Shown here in pieces: positions 1 to 10,905 of a stretch of DNA of 64,000 bases. The position numbers and the translations under genes were made by a program. Every line of letters begins with the position of its first letter. The first letter of the stretch is position 1. Origin of the DNA: Zarea fungicola (lineage: Eukaryota; Ascomycota; Sordariomycetes; Hypocreales; Cordycipitaceae); NCBI GenBank assembly GCA_900169235.1, contig FWCC01000364.1, positions 1 to 64,000 of the forward strand. Reading direction: 5' to 3'. A model generated the notes under the pieces. That model was not told the DNA's origin and made no database searches. It worked only from the letters and a program-made list of their open reading frames with translations.

Positions 1-429
1 CTTTCGCCTCATACCCAGTAGGTAGGTTAAGCTACTAATAACAGTACTGGGAGTAGATGGCGGCACTACCCTGGTGCCGAGCTCGCGCCATTTGTACATT
101 TTTGGACAACATCCCCGACGGAGATTATTGGTAGCCCATCAGCAAAGAGGCGGGACCACGGTGTGCGATAAGCCAATACCGCACTAAAATGGCTTTATAA
201 GTTCTTCATAATCCAGCGCACTCGTCTACATATCTGAGATTAGGCTCATATTCTTCAATAGCTGTGCAATTGTTTTATAACTGTGCCGCCGATGCGTTGC
301 GTTCGTTTCGAATCGTTCCTCTCATCTCGTCATCGCCGCTTCATACCCCGCGGTAAAATTGCACATTCGTTATCAAGTCTCTCCCACCAGCACTGCGTCT
401 CCCACCCAGTACGATTCTTTTCCGTCACA
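1..429. other. Upstream region of the flavin reductase-like gene
   Basis: No gene is seen here. A TATA-like CTTTATAA lies near 193-200. An in-frame ATG at 292 could extend the downstream protein by 46 residues, so the 3' part of this stretch may be leader or coding. Confidence 0.5.
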
Positions 430-1378
430 ATGGCTGACAAAGTCCAACGCAACCCGCACCCTGATTTTAAAGCTGTCGAGGCTGCCCGGCCCGAGTGGGA
501 CGTCAACACTGCCGCCAATGGTTTCCACTACACCAAGACCGCCAGCCCAGAGTGGCAATATGGCCAGGGACGCAACGGCCTAGCCGACGACGGCGCGGAT
601 CGCCCGCACGTCGCCATTGACCCTCATGCCGAGGGCCGGCATCCTGGCTATAACTACACGATGCTCATCTCGGGCGTCACCCCGCGTCCGGTTGCCTTTG
701 TGAGCACGCGCAGCGCCGATGGCGAAATTACCAACCTAGCGCCTTTTAGCTACTTCAATATCGTCACGCACGATCCGCCGACCTTTATGATTTCCATTGC
801 CTCTGGTGTGGCGAATGCAAAGGACACGCTCAAGAATCTGCTCGAGACGGGGGAGTGCGTCATTAACATCATCTCGGAAACATTTCTCGAGGCGGCGAAC
901 GCGGCGAGTATTGACGCTCCCTATGGGTTGGATGAGTGGCGTGTGAGTGGGCTGACACCCGACTACTCGTGCGATACGGTCAAATGTGCGCGTGTAAAAG
1001 AGGCAGTGTTTAGTATCGAGGCCAAGCTGGAGTCGTTCAAGGAGCGGGAGAGCCGGGCTCAGCCGGGCCACAAGTCGGGCACGACACTGTTTGTCGAGGG
1101 TACGCGGTTCTGGGTCCGTGAAGATGCGTTGAATGAAACCAAGAACATTGTTGACTTGTCTGTGAGTTGAAGAATCCAATGTGCCCATCTGCTTTGGGAA
1201 AGGGACATCAGGAAGGATGAAGAAAACTGACTCGAGATAGGTTCTGCGTCCAATCGGCCGTCTTGGTGGCATTACTTACTCTCGAACCAACCAGGGCGTT
1301 GAGATCCCGCGGCCTAGCTTTAAAAATGATTTTGGTAGCGAGGAGGCCTATAACAAGCTTCCTCAAAGTAAAGCATAA
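430..1378 (+). CDS. Flavin reductase-like (FMN-binding split-barrel) protein
   Basis: Two exons, 430-1161 and 1241-1378, encode 289 residues. The intron starts GTGAGT at 1162 and ends GATAG at 1240, and the join is in phase (after DLS, then VLRPIGRLGG). The centre (about residues 75-235) looks like the flavin reductase-like / DIM6-NTAB family: NYTMLISGVTPRPVAFVST, then NLAPFSYFNIVTHDPPTF, and a C-terminal LRPIGRLGGITYSRT motif typical of fungal members. These proteins bind FMN in a split barrel; most fungal members have no assigned substrate. The start at 430 has a good context (cacaATGG) and gives the usual N-terminus. An upstream in-frame ATG at 292 would add a basic, Ser/Arg-rich leader. 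The gene is convergent with PDE1. Family call is confident; the reaction is unknown. Confidence 0.88.
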
Positions 1379-1684
1379 ACCGGATCCTAACCAAAGAAGA
1401 CGATGGGGGGGGGGGGGGGGGGGCAAGCAGAGAGACAGAGCGAATGAGATAAAAAACTCCAACTGGATCAATGTTAGGACTCCTTTACCAACATAAGTAA
1501 TTAATACAAAGAAAGGCCATTTGACCAAAATGAAACAGAAAACCAGATCCCCCAAAATCCATAGCAAATAGGCATTTGTATCATGATAAATAATTGGTCA
1601 TTCCACACGTATTATCCGAAAGAGGAGGGCGAAAATGGTGAAAAAGAAAAACAATGGCCGCCCGGCGTTCTGGCTTCTTGGCAA
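1379..1684. other. Convergent intergenic region (3' ends of two genes)
   Basis: This 306-bp space holds the 3' ends of the flavin reductase-like gene (plus) and PDE1 (minus). Besides the G19 tract it is AT-rich with A runs (around 1451-1456 and 1641-1652) suited to polyadenylation. No coding signal is seen. Confidence 0.6.
1405..1423. repeat. Homopolymer G19 tract
   Basis: An uninterrupted run of 19 G lies 26 bp after the stop codon of the flavin reductase-like gene, in the short convergent intergenic space. It is prone to length error in sequencing and could fold as a G-quadruplex in the transcript. Confidence 0.95.
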
Positions 1685-3423
1685 CTAAAAATAAAATGAC
1701 TGTCCAGATTTGGAGATGACGAATTCGCACCCCAGCTGTGCCTCTTCCTCGTACTCGTGCAATTGCTCCAAGATCACATCACCTGGTGGGGGACCATCCT
1801 GCATTTTTTCCTTGACATGTATAATGACAACTTTTAGCCCTCTGAGTGGCCGCATCGATGGAGTTACCGCTGGTGGTAGCTCCATGATGCCGATATCGGC
1901 GTCATCTAGTGAAAGTTGGCCTGTTGGCGTCGCAATGTGCGGCGTCTCTGTCCCGTTATCCGTCTTCATAGTGACATCTGATGTCCTTTGGCTCGGTTTC
2001 AACGACTTTGGCGACACGGGGTCCTCTTGCGCTGTCGCAGATTTGCGCGCATGCCGCGCTCGTTCACGCCCTTCCTCGGAGATGCTCAACCGCTTGCGCT
2101 TCTTCGACTCGAGGGCACGTAGTTTTCGTGCTACGTCTACCTCAGCTGCCAGCGCCTTGAGCTCCTCAATAACAAAAACGGGCTTCAGGTGGCCGTAGAG
2201 CCTGTCATTGCTTTGCGAGTCATCATAGCTACACTCGATGAAAATGGCACTCAGCAATCCGGACGCGATTTTTGGTGCCGCCTCCTGCCAAATATGCAGA
2301 TTGCGCGGGCTCAGAGACACACTGTCGGGCTCGACGTCACCAAAGATGAGAACTTCGCGACGGCTCGACTGCTCCTGGATAAAATAGGCGCTCGAATCGT
2401 ATACGCAGATCCGCTCCGTCTCCATGGACTGATGTGGCGACAGACCGCTTGGAAAGCTATTTTGGTTGACAATGGAGTGCGTCCTGGACATTGGCTGCAT
2501 ATATGGCGTACCATAAGTGTCCCGCCGGATCATGTGATTGAAACTCGAGGCATCGTGGCTGCCGAAACGCGTCGACGGGTTCGAGGCCGACGACCCGCGA
2601 TGGCTGTGCTTCTCTACGCAGTGGCCATGACTGACACTCCAGGTCTTTATTTGTAGACCGTCACATACCTCCAGATAGCCTTTGCTCTCACCGTCACCGA
2701 GCGCAGCATTTCCGCCCTCTGTAAGTCGTAGATAGGTCAGCAGGCCGGCGCCGTTGTTCTCGTCGCTCAGGTTGGGCCATATGACATTGTTAAAGATGTG
2801 CGTCTTGAAGGCCTGGATGGTACTGGGCAGTGCCGCGAGCTTCTTAGGCCGCGTGCCGGGGAGACCAGCTGTGTTGATGACAAAGCCTGAAATATGATCC
2901 AGGTGAGGATGCGTAATGAGATAGGTGTCTACGAGCGTCCGTGTAACGTGTGCGGCATTAGCCGATGCTGTGCTATGAGGCAGACGCAGGCCGGCAAAGG
3001 GACCTGACGTCAGGGTAAATGGCGGCGTTGGGGTCGGCGACGGCGTCGCCTCCTCAATCAGGCGGGTTATGGCCGATAGGTGAACGCCAGCGTCGACAGC
3101 AATAATAGATCCCTTGCGCCAGTCTTGTTCTATTGACCGTACCAGAAAAGCAGTGACATTAGATTCCAGCGGCCCGCCCCCAGAGCCCTACAATTCCAAA
3201 ACCGTTAGCAGAGTACTGTGATTTGATAAATTCCAACTAAACTCATGACAGCTTGTCTTGAATCGAGGCTTCATTCCCCAGCTTGTCAGAAACGGACACT
3301 AGGTCGCGCCCGCCGTTGCATCCCATGAACGGCGCCCAGCCAACAACCAGCAGTGTGACAGCGCCAAGGCCAGCAACTTACCAACACAATCACCTGCAGC
3401 GACCTGCTCGTTTGATCATCCAT
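1685..3423 (-). CDS. PDE1: Low-affinity cAMP phosphodiesterase, class II (PDE1)
   Basis: Two exons on the minus strand, 3423-3382 and 3187-1685, encode 514 residues. The 194-nt intron begins GTAAGT and ends TTGTAG and joins in phase after residue 14. The start reads MDDQTSRSLQVIVL followed by GSGGGPLESN. The class II cyclic nucleotide phosphodiesterase signature HPHLDHISGF is at about residues 107-116, a metallo-beta-lactamase-type metal site. Further family blocks are WSVSHGHC and FIECSYDDSQ, then the GHL motif. Family knowledge: the enzyme hydrolyses cAMP to AMP and damps PKA signalling. Length is somewhat above yeast Pde1; a basic, charged insert rich in Lys/Arg/Ser sits near residues 345-400. 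A CRE-like/E-box element lies about 360 bp upstream of the start. Confidence 0.93.
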
Positions 3424-4481
3424 GCCGTTTCGACAAATATTTTGAATTTTGGATAATGTAAAAGGTAGGTTTTGATGCTAGACAAAGGCACGTGGTTTCA
3501 TAATGATACCTGTCCAAGTTAGATGGCGGGTAGACTGATCAGCCCACCACCCCCCAGTACAGCGCCCCCGGGGTCGCCGATGGCAGTCTTACACGGTCCC
3601 TAGAATGGTAAATAATAGCACCAGCAATAATCGGAGCCCTGCTCTATTATTCCTGCAAGACGTTAACTAATCATACTTATTAGGCGACCTCTGGTATAAA
3701 GAAATAAATTAGATTGTAGATGAACCTGCGGCAAATCTGGGCCTTTGTCTGGCCGCGCTCCCTCAAAACAATCGACTTTCGTAGTGACGTCGCACGTGAT
3801 GAAGACGCCTTTGCCTTTGCCTTTGCGTCTTGCCTTTCGTCCCTTGTTTTCCGCCATCATCCAAAAAAGGACACACACACAAAGACGCACAACCGGCGCA
3901 GATCCAAGACGCGGCGCAGTGGCGCTGTAGCTAGGTCGCAAGCTCCATCTTCCTGCCTACCAGCGGCGTCGCCCTGCATTCGAGATCTCACCGACAGGGT
4001 CTAGCTTTCCCCGCCCCGTCGACGGGGCGCCACTTTGGGTTGCCTCAACGCCCGATAACCAGCTAGCTCACGACTGATACGTAGCTCAACGTGCAGATAC
4101 CTTTTTGGCAGGCGCATAGGCAACAGTGCAACATTAGCCCGGGCCTCTGTACTATTTAGGTTTGGCGTCAGCGGTTTATAAGCTGGGGCGGGTTCCGCTG
4201 TTTCTCAGTGGAGATGGTATTTATGTCCTGGATGGTAGTCGCCATGGATGGAAAGTGTTGAGTTTGATGCTTACTGCAGCGGCTGTAGGATTTTTTACGT
4301 GGAGCTACTCGGAGAAAGCAAAAGGAAAAAAAAGACACACTCGCAGTGGCAATAGACTGGCGATGCCAAGATCAAGGCTGTATCAGAGAACACATTGGGG
4401 CATTAAAGCGTCCTATTATATTGCATGTAGTTGCATTCCGTTACATAAGAAATGTATATATACAATAAAGAATCCCGCTAA
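3424..4481. other. Intergenic region upstream of PDE1
   Basis: About 1.06 kb between the PDE1 start and the 3' end of the large orphan gene. It contains a CRE/E-box-like element at 3785-3798 and a short direct repeat of GCCTTT near 3808-3828. The only open frames are short, several open only from TTG, and none resembles a known protein. Confidence 0.5.
3785..3798. promoter_or_regulatory. CRE-like TGACGTCG abutting an E-box CACGTG
   Basis: The sequence TGACGTCG is followed directly by CACGTG. The first is one base from the palindromic cAMP response element bound by bZIP factors; the second is a palindromic bHLH site. It lies 362 bp upstream of the PDE1 start codon. The match is seen directly; a role in PDE1 control is inference. 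Confidence 0.35.
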
Positions 4482-7400
4482 TTAGCTATTCGTCAAATCA
4501 AACAACTTTCTCACAGGCCGACTCTCAATGCGAGCTGAGCGGTTGGCCAGCAATCCCAATATCACTGCCCTAAACTTGTCGCCCAAATTATCCCAAGCAA
4601 ACTTTGGATTCAGTGCCTTAGCAAACACTTGCAACGTCTCGACGGGAATGTTGAGCATGGAGCAGACATGCTCAGCAGTCATTTGTCGCTCCATCGAGCT
4701 CACAAATGCTGGCACAAGTGAGGATTTATACGCATCCAAAGCACTGACTTCAACTTGTACAGTGGGGTCAGGCGCAATACCATCCAGGCTGCTGCCTGGG
4801 GCCGCGACTGTGGCCAACTCTGGACGCTCACCCGTCAACACTTCAACGACAAAAGATTCGTCTAGAGGCTCAATTACAGGCCCATATTGACCCATCTTGC
4901 CAACCTGCCAGGGAACCCGCTCAACCTCCGCATCGCCGAGGGCTTGTCTCGTCAGGCCAAGGATATTTGTCCGCGTTTGCTGGTCCATGTCCTCGGTAAG
5001 CCCTTGCAAGCCATGTAGCGCATCATACAACCCCATGTTCTGCATTTTCAACTTGGACGGCTGCATCTGCCACTGCTCTGCTATTTCGGCATGCAATCTC
5101 TTTAGTGCAGTGCAGCGGTCCTTTATTTCCGTCCAATCTTGAATGCGGCAGGCCTCAGCTACCTGAGCCTTCGCCGCACTAAAGGCGGCGGACCGCCGGG
5201 TATAGACGTTGGCAGCGCGAGCATCGTCCGCAGCACGTCGCTCGCCACCCGTAGATAAATGCTTTAGGTAATTCATTAGACTCGTGTAGGATTCGGTCTG
5301 CCTCTCGAGCGTTTCTGGCAGGCGGGCCAACAGTCGCGATGCACATTTTGCCTTGTCTACGTCCTCTGTCAGGATGCGCTGCAGGACTGTGATGATTGTC
5401 CGGCAGTGGTCAAGCTGTATGTTCTTGAGCCGGCAGAATCGCTCCATTTCAGCCGTTCTGTTTCGCTTTGGGGCGCTGAGGTCCTCGCCCTTTGTTACGA
5501 CGCGCACAATAGCTTTGTCCAGAAGATTCTGCAAGTTGATGTGAAATTGCTCCAGCGGCCAGCCAGTGTAAGGATACAAAGACACAACGTTCTCATACCA
5601 CCGCCACTCTTCGGGGCTAGTGGGAACGGCGAAGAGCGACTCCTTACCAAATAGCTGCCATACCATGCTCATAGGTTTCACCCCAGAGCCTGCCACTGTT
5701 AGAAGATTGCCAAACAACCCACGCATCAGCTTAGTTACTGTGTCGTCTGCCTTTTCCGTCTCAACAGGAGCAGTCTGCCTTGTGGCAGCTAGCTTTGCCA
5801 TGGACGCCATCAGTAGTGTACCCATGAGCTGACCAGCCTCGGGGCTGCCAGGACTAATGTTGTGTTCTCGGGAGACAACAGCGTTGCTCAGTGTCGAGCG
5901 CATAATAATACGCAAGGTGGCAATGTGAGCATCGTTGCACTTTTCCATCCATCGAGTGTCAAAGGGGGTTGCGAGGTTCACAAACTCATCCCAACAGACC
6001 CACGCCAGCATGGACCCTCTTCCAGCTCCTTGATTCAGATACGGCATTGCCATGATGGGAACCATAGGACCAGATTGGCTGCGAAGCGGTCCGTCATGGG
6101 CATCTTGTGACTGCTCCATTATGATCCCCGCATCCAAGCCATCAAGATAGAGGATACGTGAATCCAGTTCACAGGCAGTACTAGCGTCAAATTGCTTGGA
6201 TGCCAACTTCCCCAAAATGTTGGTGAATGCGATTTCCTGAAGGTTGAGTACCATGACGCCCATGTCGGAAGCATACGTCTCTAGGTACTCAGCCAGCTTT
6301 TCAAACGTCATTTCCTTGGCTGACTCCACGTTGCCCTTGATCTTGGCCTGACGCTCCAACCTCTTCAGATCATGCGTCCTCTTGGATGTTGTTCGGAAGG
6401 ACATCATGGCGGACAACTTCGAAATCGCCGGCTCAAGGACGATTTGTGCTTCTCTACTGGCTGTCTTCAGGTCTCCCTGCAGACGAGCCCTTTCCTTTGT
6501 CGAAGCAGGGTCATTCCTGTCATAAGACCCTGTCAAGAAATCCATATATGTGCGCCTCGGCTTCTCTGTTGCGCGTGCTACTTTCGCGACCAACACCTCC
6601 ACTAATGAACCTGAGAGCTCAAGCAGCTCCTTCTCGCTAAGAAGCATTTGCAGCTGTGATACGGCCGCGGATATATCCTCTTCCATCCCTTGGATTTGGG
6701 CTACCGACGCAACAGAGAATAGCTGTGGAAGAGCCTTGGGCAGGACGAACTGGCCAGATGCTGGAAGCAACACTGTACTAGAGCTGTCGGCCAGGTCATA
6801 TATGCGCTGTGCTGCTGGTTCGAATAGAGGTGCCAGACCCACAGACTCGACGATTGAGGTGACATTGGCGCCGAAGTCCAGTACGGAGGTGTTGAGATAG
6901 CTTCGATTTGCGATGCCTCTGTAAAAATAAAGCTGATCTGCCAGCTGAACAAGGACGAGTGACTGAGGACCAGCCAGAGCGGTCACTGCGTTTATGTTGA
7001 CAGTATTTAGGAATGAAATAACATCATTGGTGTCTTTGGGCTGCGATCCCACTTCTGGTTGGACAACAAAGACAGCGTTTATTCTGTAGGTGGAGGCAAG
7101 ATTGCGGGCATTGTCCGTCATGCGATCGTTTACAACCACTACTACAGCCTTGAGCTGCCTGTAGTAGTCACGCAGGGCGCTTGCGCTTGTAAATGGGACA
7201 TTGGACGGGCAACCTCCTGTCGCTAGCAACATAGGGCCTTCAAGTTCCGTGCCGAAAATGCAGGGCAGGACAGTAACCGCAGTATCTTCCACCGCCCCCG
7301 AAGTGGCACCGTCAGAGTTGAATTCGAGGGCTGTCCCGAATTTTACCACTTGGAAGTCTTGCATGCCGAGACGCGTAGGCATGGTGGTTGCATTGGTCAT

Positions 7401-8612
7401 GAAAACTGCACTTTCATACGAGGCGATTGCGCTCTCATTCATTGCTGTGTCAACATTCGCAACATTGGTTTCAGTAACTACATCCCGTACATTGTATTAG
7501 TATGTTCATGATTATTCATGCGTAGAACGTGCAACACTTAACAAAACTGACCTTGTAGAATAGTGGGAGGAGCGGGGGCCGGTATAGTAAAGTCGGCGCG
7601 GGCGATGGCCTCCTTGAATGCAGGACTCTCCAGGCGATTCGTGCTGCACATCATATTTGTGTCGGTCGTTGCCTTGGAAAGGATGGAGAAGATTATAGAG
7701 TCCCCATCACGCTTGAAGACGAGTGGGCAGCAGATGGTGGCATTTCCAATCGTGGCAGCATCCAAGGGGACCGGAATTATGTATAATATCTGGGAAGGAA
7801 GAGTATGTCAATGTGCCAGGTCAACCCAAAAAAAAAATAGATTCTTTCTTCACACCAAAAAAAAATTAGATACCTTTTCGACATGATCAGCAACAAGTAA
7901 AGCTGGATGCGTGCCCAGAAACCGTGTAATGGCCGTCTTTTGATATCCCGAAATGAAGACACCAATTTCCATTTCTGTGAGGTTATGCTCATTGATGCGG
8001 ACATAGTCGAGCAAATCCCGCTGCACGACAATGTCGCCACTGTGTTGAATGCCGGGAAACGTCTCACGGGCCGTCCAGCAACAGGTATTGCAGTTTGCGT
8101 CGGCAAAGCAGAAATCGTACGTGGACACGGCGAGGATGGTGATAGTGTTTGTCACAATGGGTATTCTAAAGGTTGAGGCTGGTGCTTGCATGATTTGAAA
8201 GTCTTGAAAGACGCCTATTTATTTGTTTCAAAGAAGCGCAACAAATTAGTTTTTCATATTACACGCGCGCAAAATGGTTGATTCATGCGGTAATCTTTGA
8301 GGCGGAACAGAGAAGAGGAGGGCTTGGAAGGGGTCCATTGAGATGTTTCGCCATACTTAGTTGAGTGAAGTTGGCCATGCGGCGGAGGAGAATCTCGCCC
8401 ATCTCGCCGAGGTCAACAGCATTGTAAAAATAATCCTCGGGGTACCCAGAAATGTCAATCTCTTCGATAGTATCATCCTGTGTTTTGCAGAGGAGAATGC
8501 GCTTGGGGCTGAAAGGGTGCGCTGAGCCGACGGGGAGTGTTTCTAGGCGTTGGCGGATTTGCGCCTGTGTGGTTAACAGCGGATCAAAGTGAATCTTGCG
8601 CACACGTTCCAT
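4482..8612 (-). CDS. Large orphan protein, function unknown
   Basis: I do not recognise this protein. The best model has four minus-strand exons: 8612-8357, 8214-7874, 7789-7552 and 7477-4482, giving about 1276 residues. Each junction has GT-AG ends and keeps frame (introns 142, 84, 74 and final acceptor TGTAG); intron 1 has a CTAAT branch-like site. The N-terminal third is mixed and rich in Thr, Ile and Val with several Cys. Around residues 350-390 is a beta-like stretch (LKAVVVVVNDRMTDNARN). The C-terminal two-thirds looks mainly helical with charged segments such as KRLERQAKIKGNVESAKEM. There is no signal peptide, clear membrane helix, zinc motif or P-loop. A short motif recurs: VFQDFQIM near residue 88 and MQDFQVV near 315. 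Alternative: exon 1 (8612-8283 unspliced, 109 residues) may be a separate gene and the main protein may start at 8191. Coding status is strong from the 2996-nt open last exon. Confidence 0.72.
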
Positions 8613-9894
8613 GACTGCGGATTATTATCCAAGAAATGAAGGCAATAACTTAGAACAAGCCAAAATAATTAAAACGGCACATCTGTTGGTTATTTATGTA
8701 CAGAGAAGGGCAAGGCTGCCCGTATGAGTCAAGGCTGTTACCGGTGGCTGAACTGGTCGGAGGGCTGTGCTGTGTATGCGAGAGTGCCTAGCAGTGGAGT
8801 CCACGAACAAGTGTAAGGTTGTATGGACATCTAGATTGAGTATCAACAATATTGAGAAGTACCAGATTTGTTTTAGCTCGGCGAGTGCTCTTACCGCACC
8901 TCCTTATTAGTTGGGTTGCAGGCAACCCCCTGGCCAAAAGTGTACCATTGGAGTCAGGCCGAGGAACCGTCATCGGACTCGGGTTTGCTATGGCAAATTT
9001 CAAGTATAACGATGCAACTGCCTTCAGTTGGTAAGTGATATATCCGCAAATTACTGTGGATAATGGATGAGTGATGCTAGACATATATCGGTTGATTCGT
9101 GCTTTCCTACTACTGCTGCACAAGATGTCGTGGGGTCAGGATCTCTCACTCCATAAATCGATCTGATTTCAACCATGTAGGGGCGCTCATCAAGCAGCAG
9201 GGCCTATGCTAGCGCCAATTAACCAAGGTTTATTAAGCTATCATAAAGTTAGTTTTATTTTCTCAAGCTTATTTTTCTTTGTGAAAGCCCGGAGGCAACT
9301 ATCCACTTACCAGTCGCCATCACTTTCAGCTCGAGGGGCGTAACATTACCCCAGACGCCACTTGATGTATACCAGTCCAACATGGACAGGAAACGGAGGA
9401 GAAAAAGAATGGCTGTTTCCGTTGACGACGTTAAGTTGCTGAGATGCAGCTACATGCCCACGTATGGCCTTACTTGGTAGCCGAAGCAAGACAACACATT
9501 GGAATTACCTGCTTCAAGGTAACTGGACCCCAAAAATCATGAGACTGAGAATTCTTACTCTTGATGGCTCCCACGACCACCGTATTGAAGACAAGCCTTC
9601 CGTATTGCGAGCTTTTCTAAATGCATTACAGTCTCGGTTCGCACTACCAGTAGACGAAAATTTAACGCCATGTCAGCTGTTACAGTAGATAGGGTAACTA
9701 AGTCCCTCAGCCGCGGTTCCCCGCCGAGGCCATCATTGCGAAGGGGGGGTGGGTGCTGATGAAGAAGGTTATATATACAGCCTGCCATGTACTCTGCGGA
9801 TTCACAAACATGGAGTCTGTCCTGGCCTTGACGCAAGTATAACTGTACTCGAATCCTTCTTACACTCCTACAACTAGAGTAAAAACCTTGCATC
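8613..9894. other. Intergenic region between divergent genes
   Basis: About 1.28 kb between the orphan gene start and the secreted-protein gene. Open frames here are short and unrelated to anything I know. An AT-rich stretch lies near 9220-9290. A G-run (AAGGGGGGGTGGG near 9740-9752) and a TATA box lie close to the downstream start. Confidence 0.5.
9770..9777 (+). promoter_or_regulatory. TATA box of the secreted-protein gene
   Basis: TATATATA lies 118 bp before the ATG at 9895, a usual spacing for a TATA-driven, inducible fungal gene. Confidence 0.5.
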
Positions 9895-10905
9895 ATGCGC
9901 TTCCTTGCTGCTTTGGTGGCCTCCACGCTCACCATAAATGGTGCTTATTCAACCCCGACAGCGCAGTATCTAGATTTGCCATTGACAAATACAAACGGAG
10001 AACTCAAAGGCGGCGTGAATCCGGCTCTGCCTTATGACCAAGCCACGCTCCAGCAAGCGCTCGCTGCCGCCCGATCTGCTCAGCTTCCACCGGCGAGGTA
10101 CCAGGCTCTGCTATGGCAATATTGGATCGTAAATGCCACCACGGACGCAGGAATCTCCCTGCAAGACTGGGACCCTCAGCGCACAGCACAGCAGAACCGC
10201 GGCGTCGTCTTCAGCGTATACAACTACTACACCAAGCTTTACCTCGCGCACCCCGAGCAGCTCCGTTGGATGGCGTTTGCCAACATGGCCGGCTCCGCGT
10301 TTGCTGCGGGCATGCTTGACCTTGGCCTGCTGCCGGGCGGGGGCTGGTACGCCTCGATGCTGATGGCGATGCAGAAGCACATCTTCATGGACATTGCGAC
10401 CATGCACGTGGCCTATATCAACGGTGGCATGGCGGCCGTTGAGGAGATGCGTGATGCGGGGCTGATTGATGCAGAGACGACGGCCGCATGGGCAAATCCG
10501 CCCGGCGCGGTTCTACGCTTCTCGTACCGTGAGCAGAACCTGGTGATCCCGTTGCAGTGGAACCGCGTCCGCGAGCATGCGCCGCCCTGGGGCGAGTTCA
10601 TCACGTACGGCATGACTATTGCCGGCCCCATGCCTGTGCCAGGGGCAAAGACGCCGGCCGAGTACAAGAAGCTCTGGTGTGGGCCGCTGCCGGCGTTTAA
10701 CTACGCAGATCAGCAGGATCGTTGGGATTTTCTGTCGCATGATACCGTACCTGCATATTTGCGGCTTGACCCATCGACTGTGAGGGGCATCGTTAGCGAG
10801 TCGTTTGACGGTAGAGTTGATGAATACCGGACAGCTCATAGGCTGATTGACATTGTGCTGGCACAGTTCAAGGCGACGGGGTGCAGTCTAAATGGACATA
10901 AATAA
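9895..10905 (+). CDS. Secreted protein of unknown function
   Basis: Single exon, 336 residues. The N-terminus MRFLAALVASTLTINGAYS is a signal peptide with likely cleavage near residue 19. The mature protein contains a notable core: NYYTKLYLAHPEQLRWMA, then FANMAGSAFAAGM, a FMDIATMHVAYINGG segment, and a later YREQNLVIPLQWNRV motif. The pattern of a conserved HPE..WMA helix, an Asp-Ile block and a REQ motif vaguely recalls uncharacterised bacterial DUF2515-like proteins; that is a hint only. It has only two Cys, so it is not a typical Cys-rich effector. Third positions are more GC-rich than the flanks. A TATA box precedes it, and A/T-rich polyadenylation-like sequence follows (around 10930-10960). 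Confidence 0.85.
   Translation: MRFLAALVASTLTINGAYSTPTAQYLDLPLTNTNGELKGGVNPALPYDQATLQQALAAARSAQLPPARYQALLWQYWIVNATTDAGISLQDWDPQRTAQQNRGVVFSVYNYYTKLYLAHPEQLRWMAFANMAGSAFAAGMLDLGLLPGGGWYASMLMAMQKHIFMDIATMHVAYINGGMAAVEEMRDAGLIDAETTAAWANPPGAVLRFSYREQNLVIPLQWNRVREHAPPWGEFITYGMTIAGPMPVPGAKTPAEYKKLWCGPLPAFNYADQQDRWDFLSHDTVPAYLRLDPSTVRGIVSESFDGRVDEYRTAHRLIDIVLAQFKATGCSLNGHK

Noticed and set aside
4162..4485. 107-codon plus-strand frame
   Set aside because: It begins only at TTG, overlaps the 3' end of the orphan gene and has no recognisable features.
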